DNA of 26,721 nt from Deltaproteobacteria bacterium. Its GTDB lineage: Bacteria; Desulfobacterota; Desulfobulbia; Desulfobulbales; VMSU01. The position numbers were made by a program, and so were the translations under genes. The notes under the pieces are model-generated. The model saw nothing but the letters and a program-made list of their open reading frames with translations, ran no database searches and was not told where the DNA came from. This document shows positions 26,544 to 26,721 of this stretch, piece by piece. The stretch spans positions 1 through 26,721 of the forward strand of contig JAJYJA010000010.1 in NCBI GenBank assembly GCA_021789795.1, written 5' to 3'. Each line of letters starts with the position of its first letter. Position 1 is the first letter of the stretch.

Positions 26544-26721
26544 CTATTCTTCTCCGTTATCAACATAGATCCTCGGCACCCGGTGGCTGATCGCGGTCAG
26601 CACCTCGTAGCTGATGGTGCCGAGGAGCCGGGCGATATCATCGGCGGTGATCTTCTCGTTCCCCTGGCTACCGATCAGCACCGCCTCCTCGCCGTTGTAG
26701 GCCTCGCCGTCGCCCAGGCAG
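26544..26721 (-). CDS. alr: Alanine racemase, C-terminal end (partial)
   Basis: Only the last 59 codons are in the window; the gene runs off the right end. The translated end, GDGEAYNGEEAVLIGSQG followed by ITADDIARLLGTISYEVL, then TAISHRVPRIYVDNGEE and a stop, is the classic C-terminus of PLP-dependent alanine racemase (C-terminal beta domain, with the EVLTAISxRVPRxY ending). It would interconvert L- and D-alanine for peptidoglycan. Base composition is GC-rich like the rest of the window, which sets the boundary of the AT-rich insert to within about 30 bases after this stop codon. Confidence 0.93.
   Translation of the reverse strand, partial: CLGDGEAYNGEEAVLIGSQGNEKITADDIARLLGTISYEVLTAISHRVPRIYVDNGEE

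Overview
The window is about 26.7 kb of GC-rich bacterial DNA, apart from one AT-rich insert near the right end. Gene content fits a Gram-negative, probably a member of the Desulfobacterota (former Deltaproteobacteria). The reasons are a complete Mla outer-membrane lipid system with mlaA inside the operon, a short GNAT-type ArgA, bifunctional-type ArgJ, and an argS / SPOR / argA / secA / argJ gene string. The taxonomic call rests on recalled family and gene-order patterns, not on a search.

Left part (1-4761, minus strand). A probable operon reads yciB, mlaF, mlaE, mlaD, mlaA, mlaC, mlaB. It encodes an inner-membrane protein and the parts that move phospholipid between the outer and inner membranes. 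The genes overlap or nearly touch, except at a 276-bp gap between mlaA and mlaC. That gap holds a long palindromic repeat plus a short 31-bp palindrome, and the same pair lies beyond mlaB, so mlaC-mlaB are bracketed by direct repeats. Other copies lie at 4893, 5061 and 6824.

Middle left (5290-10599, plus strand). A PLP-dependent aminotransferase with a clear terminator, then grpE-dnaK with a terminator, then trpS. No hrcA or dnaJ is next to grpE-dnaK.

Centre (10742-19057). This is the unusual region. On the minus strand, reading away from argJ, come a B12-binding-type radical SAM enzyme, a rubrerythrin-like protein with part of its diiron ligands replaced, and a fusion of a GyrB-like GHKL ATPase (ATPase plus transducer, no TOPRIM) to a SAM methyltransferase. 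Two different sulfotransferases and an arginine-deiminase/DDAH-fold hydrolase follow. Most junctions are ATGA overlaps or gaps of a few bases, so it looks like one transcription unit joined to argJ. A separate methyltransferase on the plus strand meets its end tail to tail and is visibly a paralogue of the methyltransferase half of the fusion. I do not recognise this set as a described pathway. It looks like a small biosynthetic or modification system that may act on an arginine-derived or other small-molecule substrate (inference).

Right part (19067-26721, minus strand). Reading 5'->3': alr (3' end only), an AT-rich FRG-domain gene, argS, a SPOR-domain membrane protein, argA, a terminator-like hairpin in the secA leader, secA and argJ. 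The FRG gene differs strongly in base composition from everything around it. It sits exactly between alr and argS, has a G8 tract just before its start codon, and looks like a recently acquired accessory gene.
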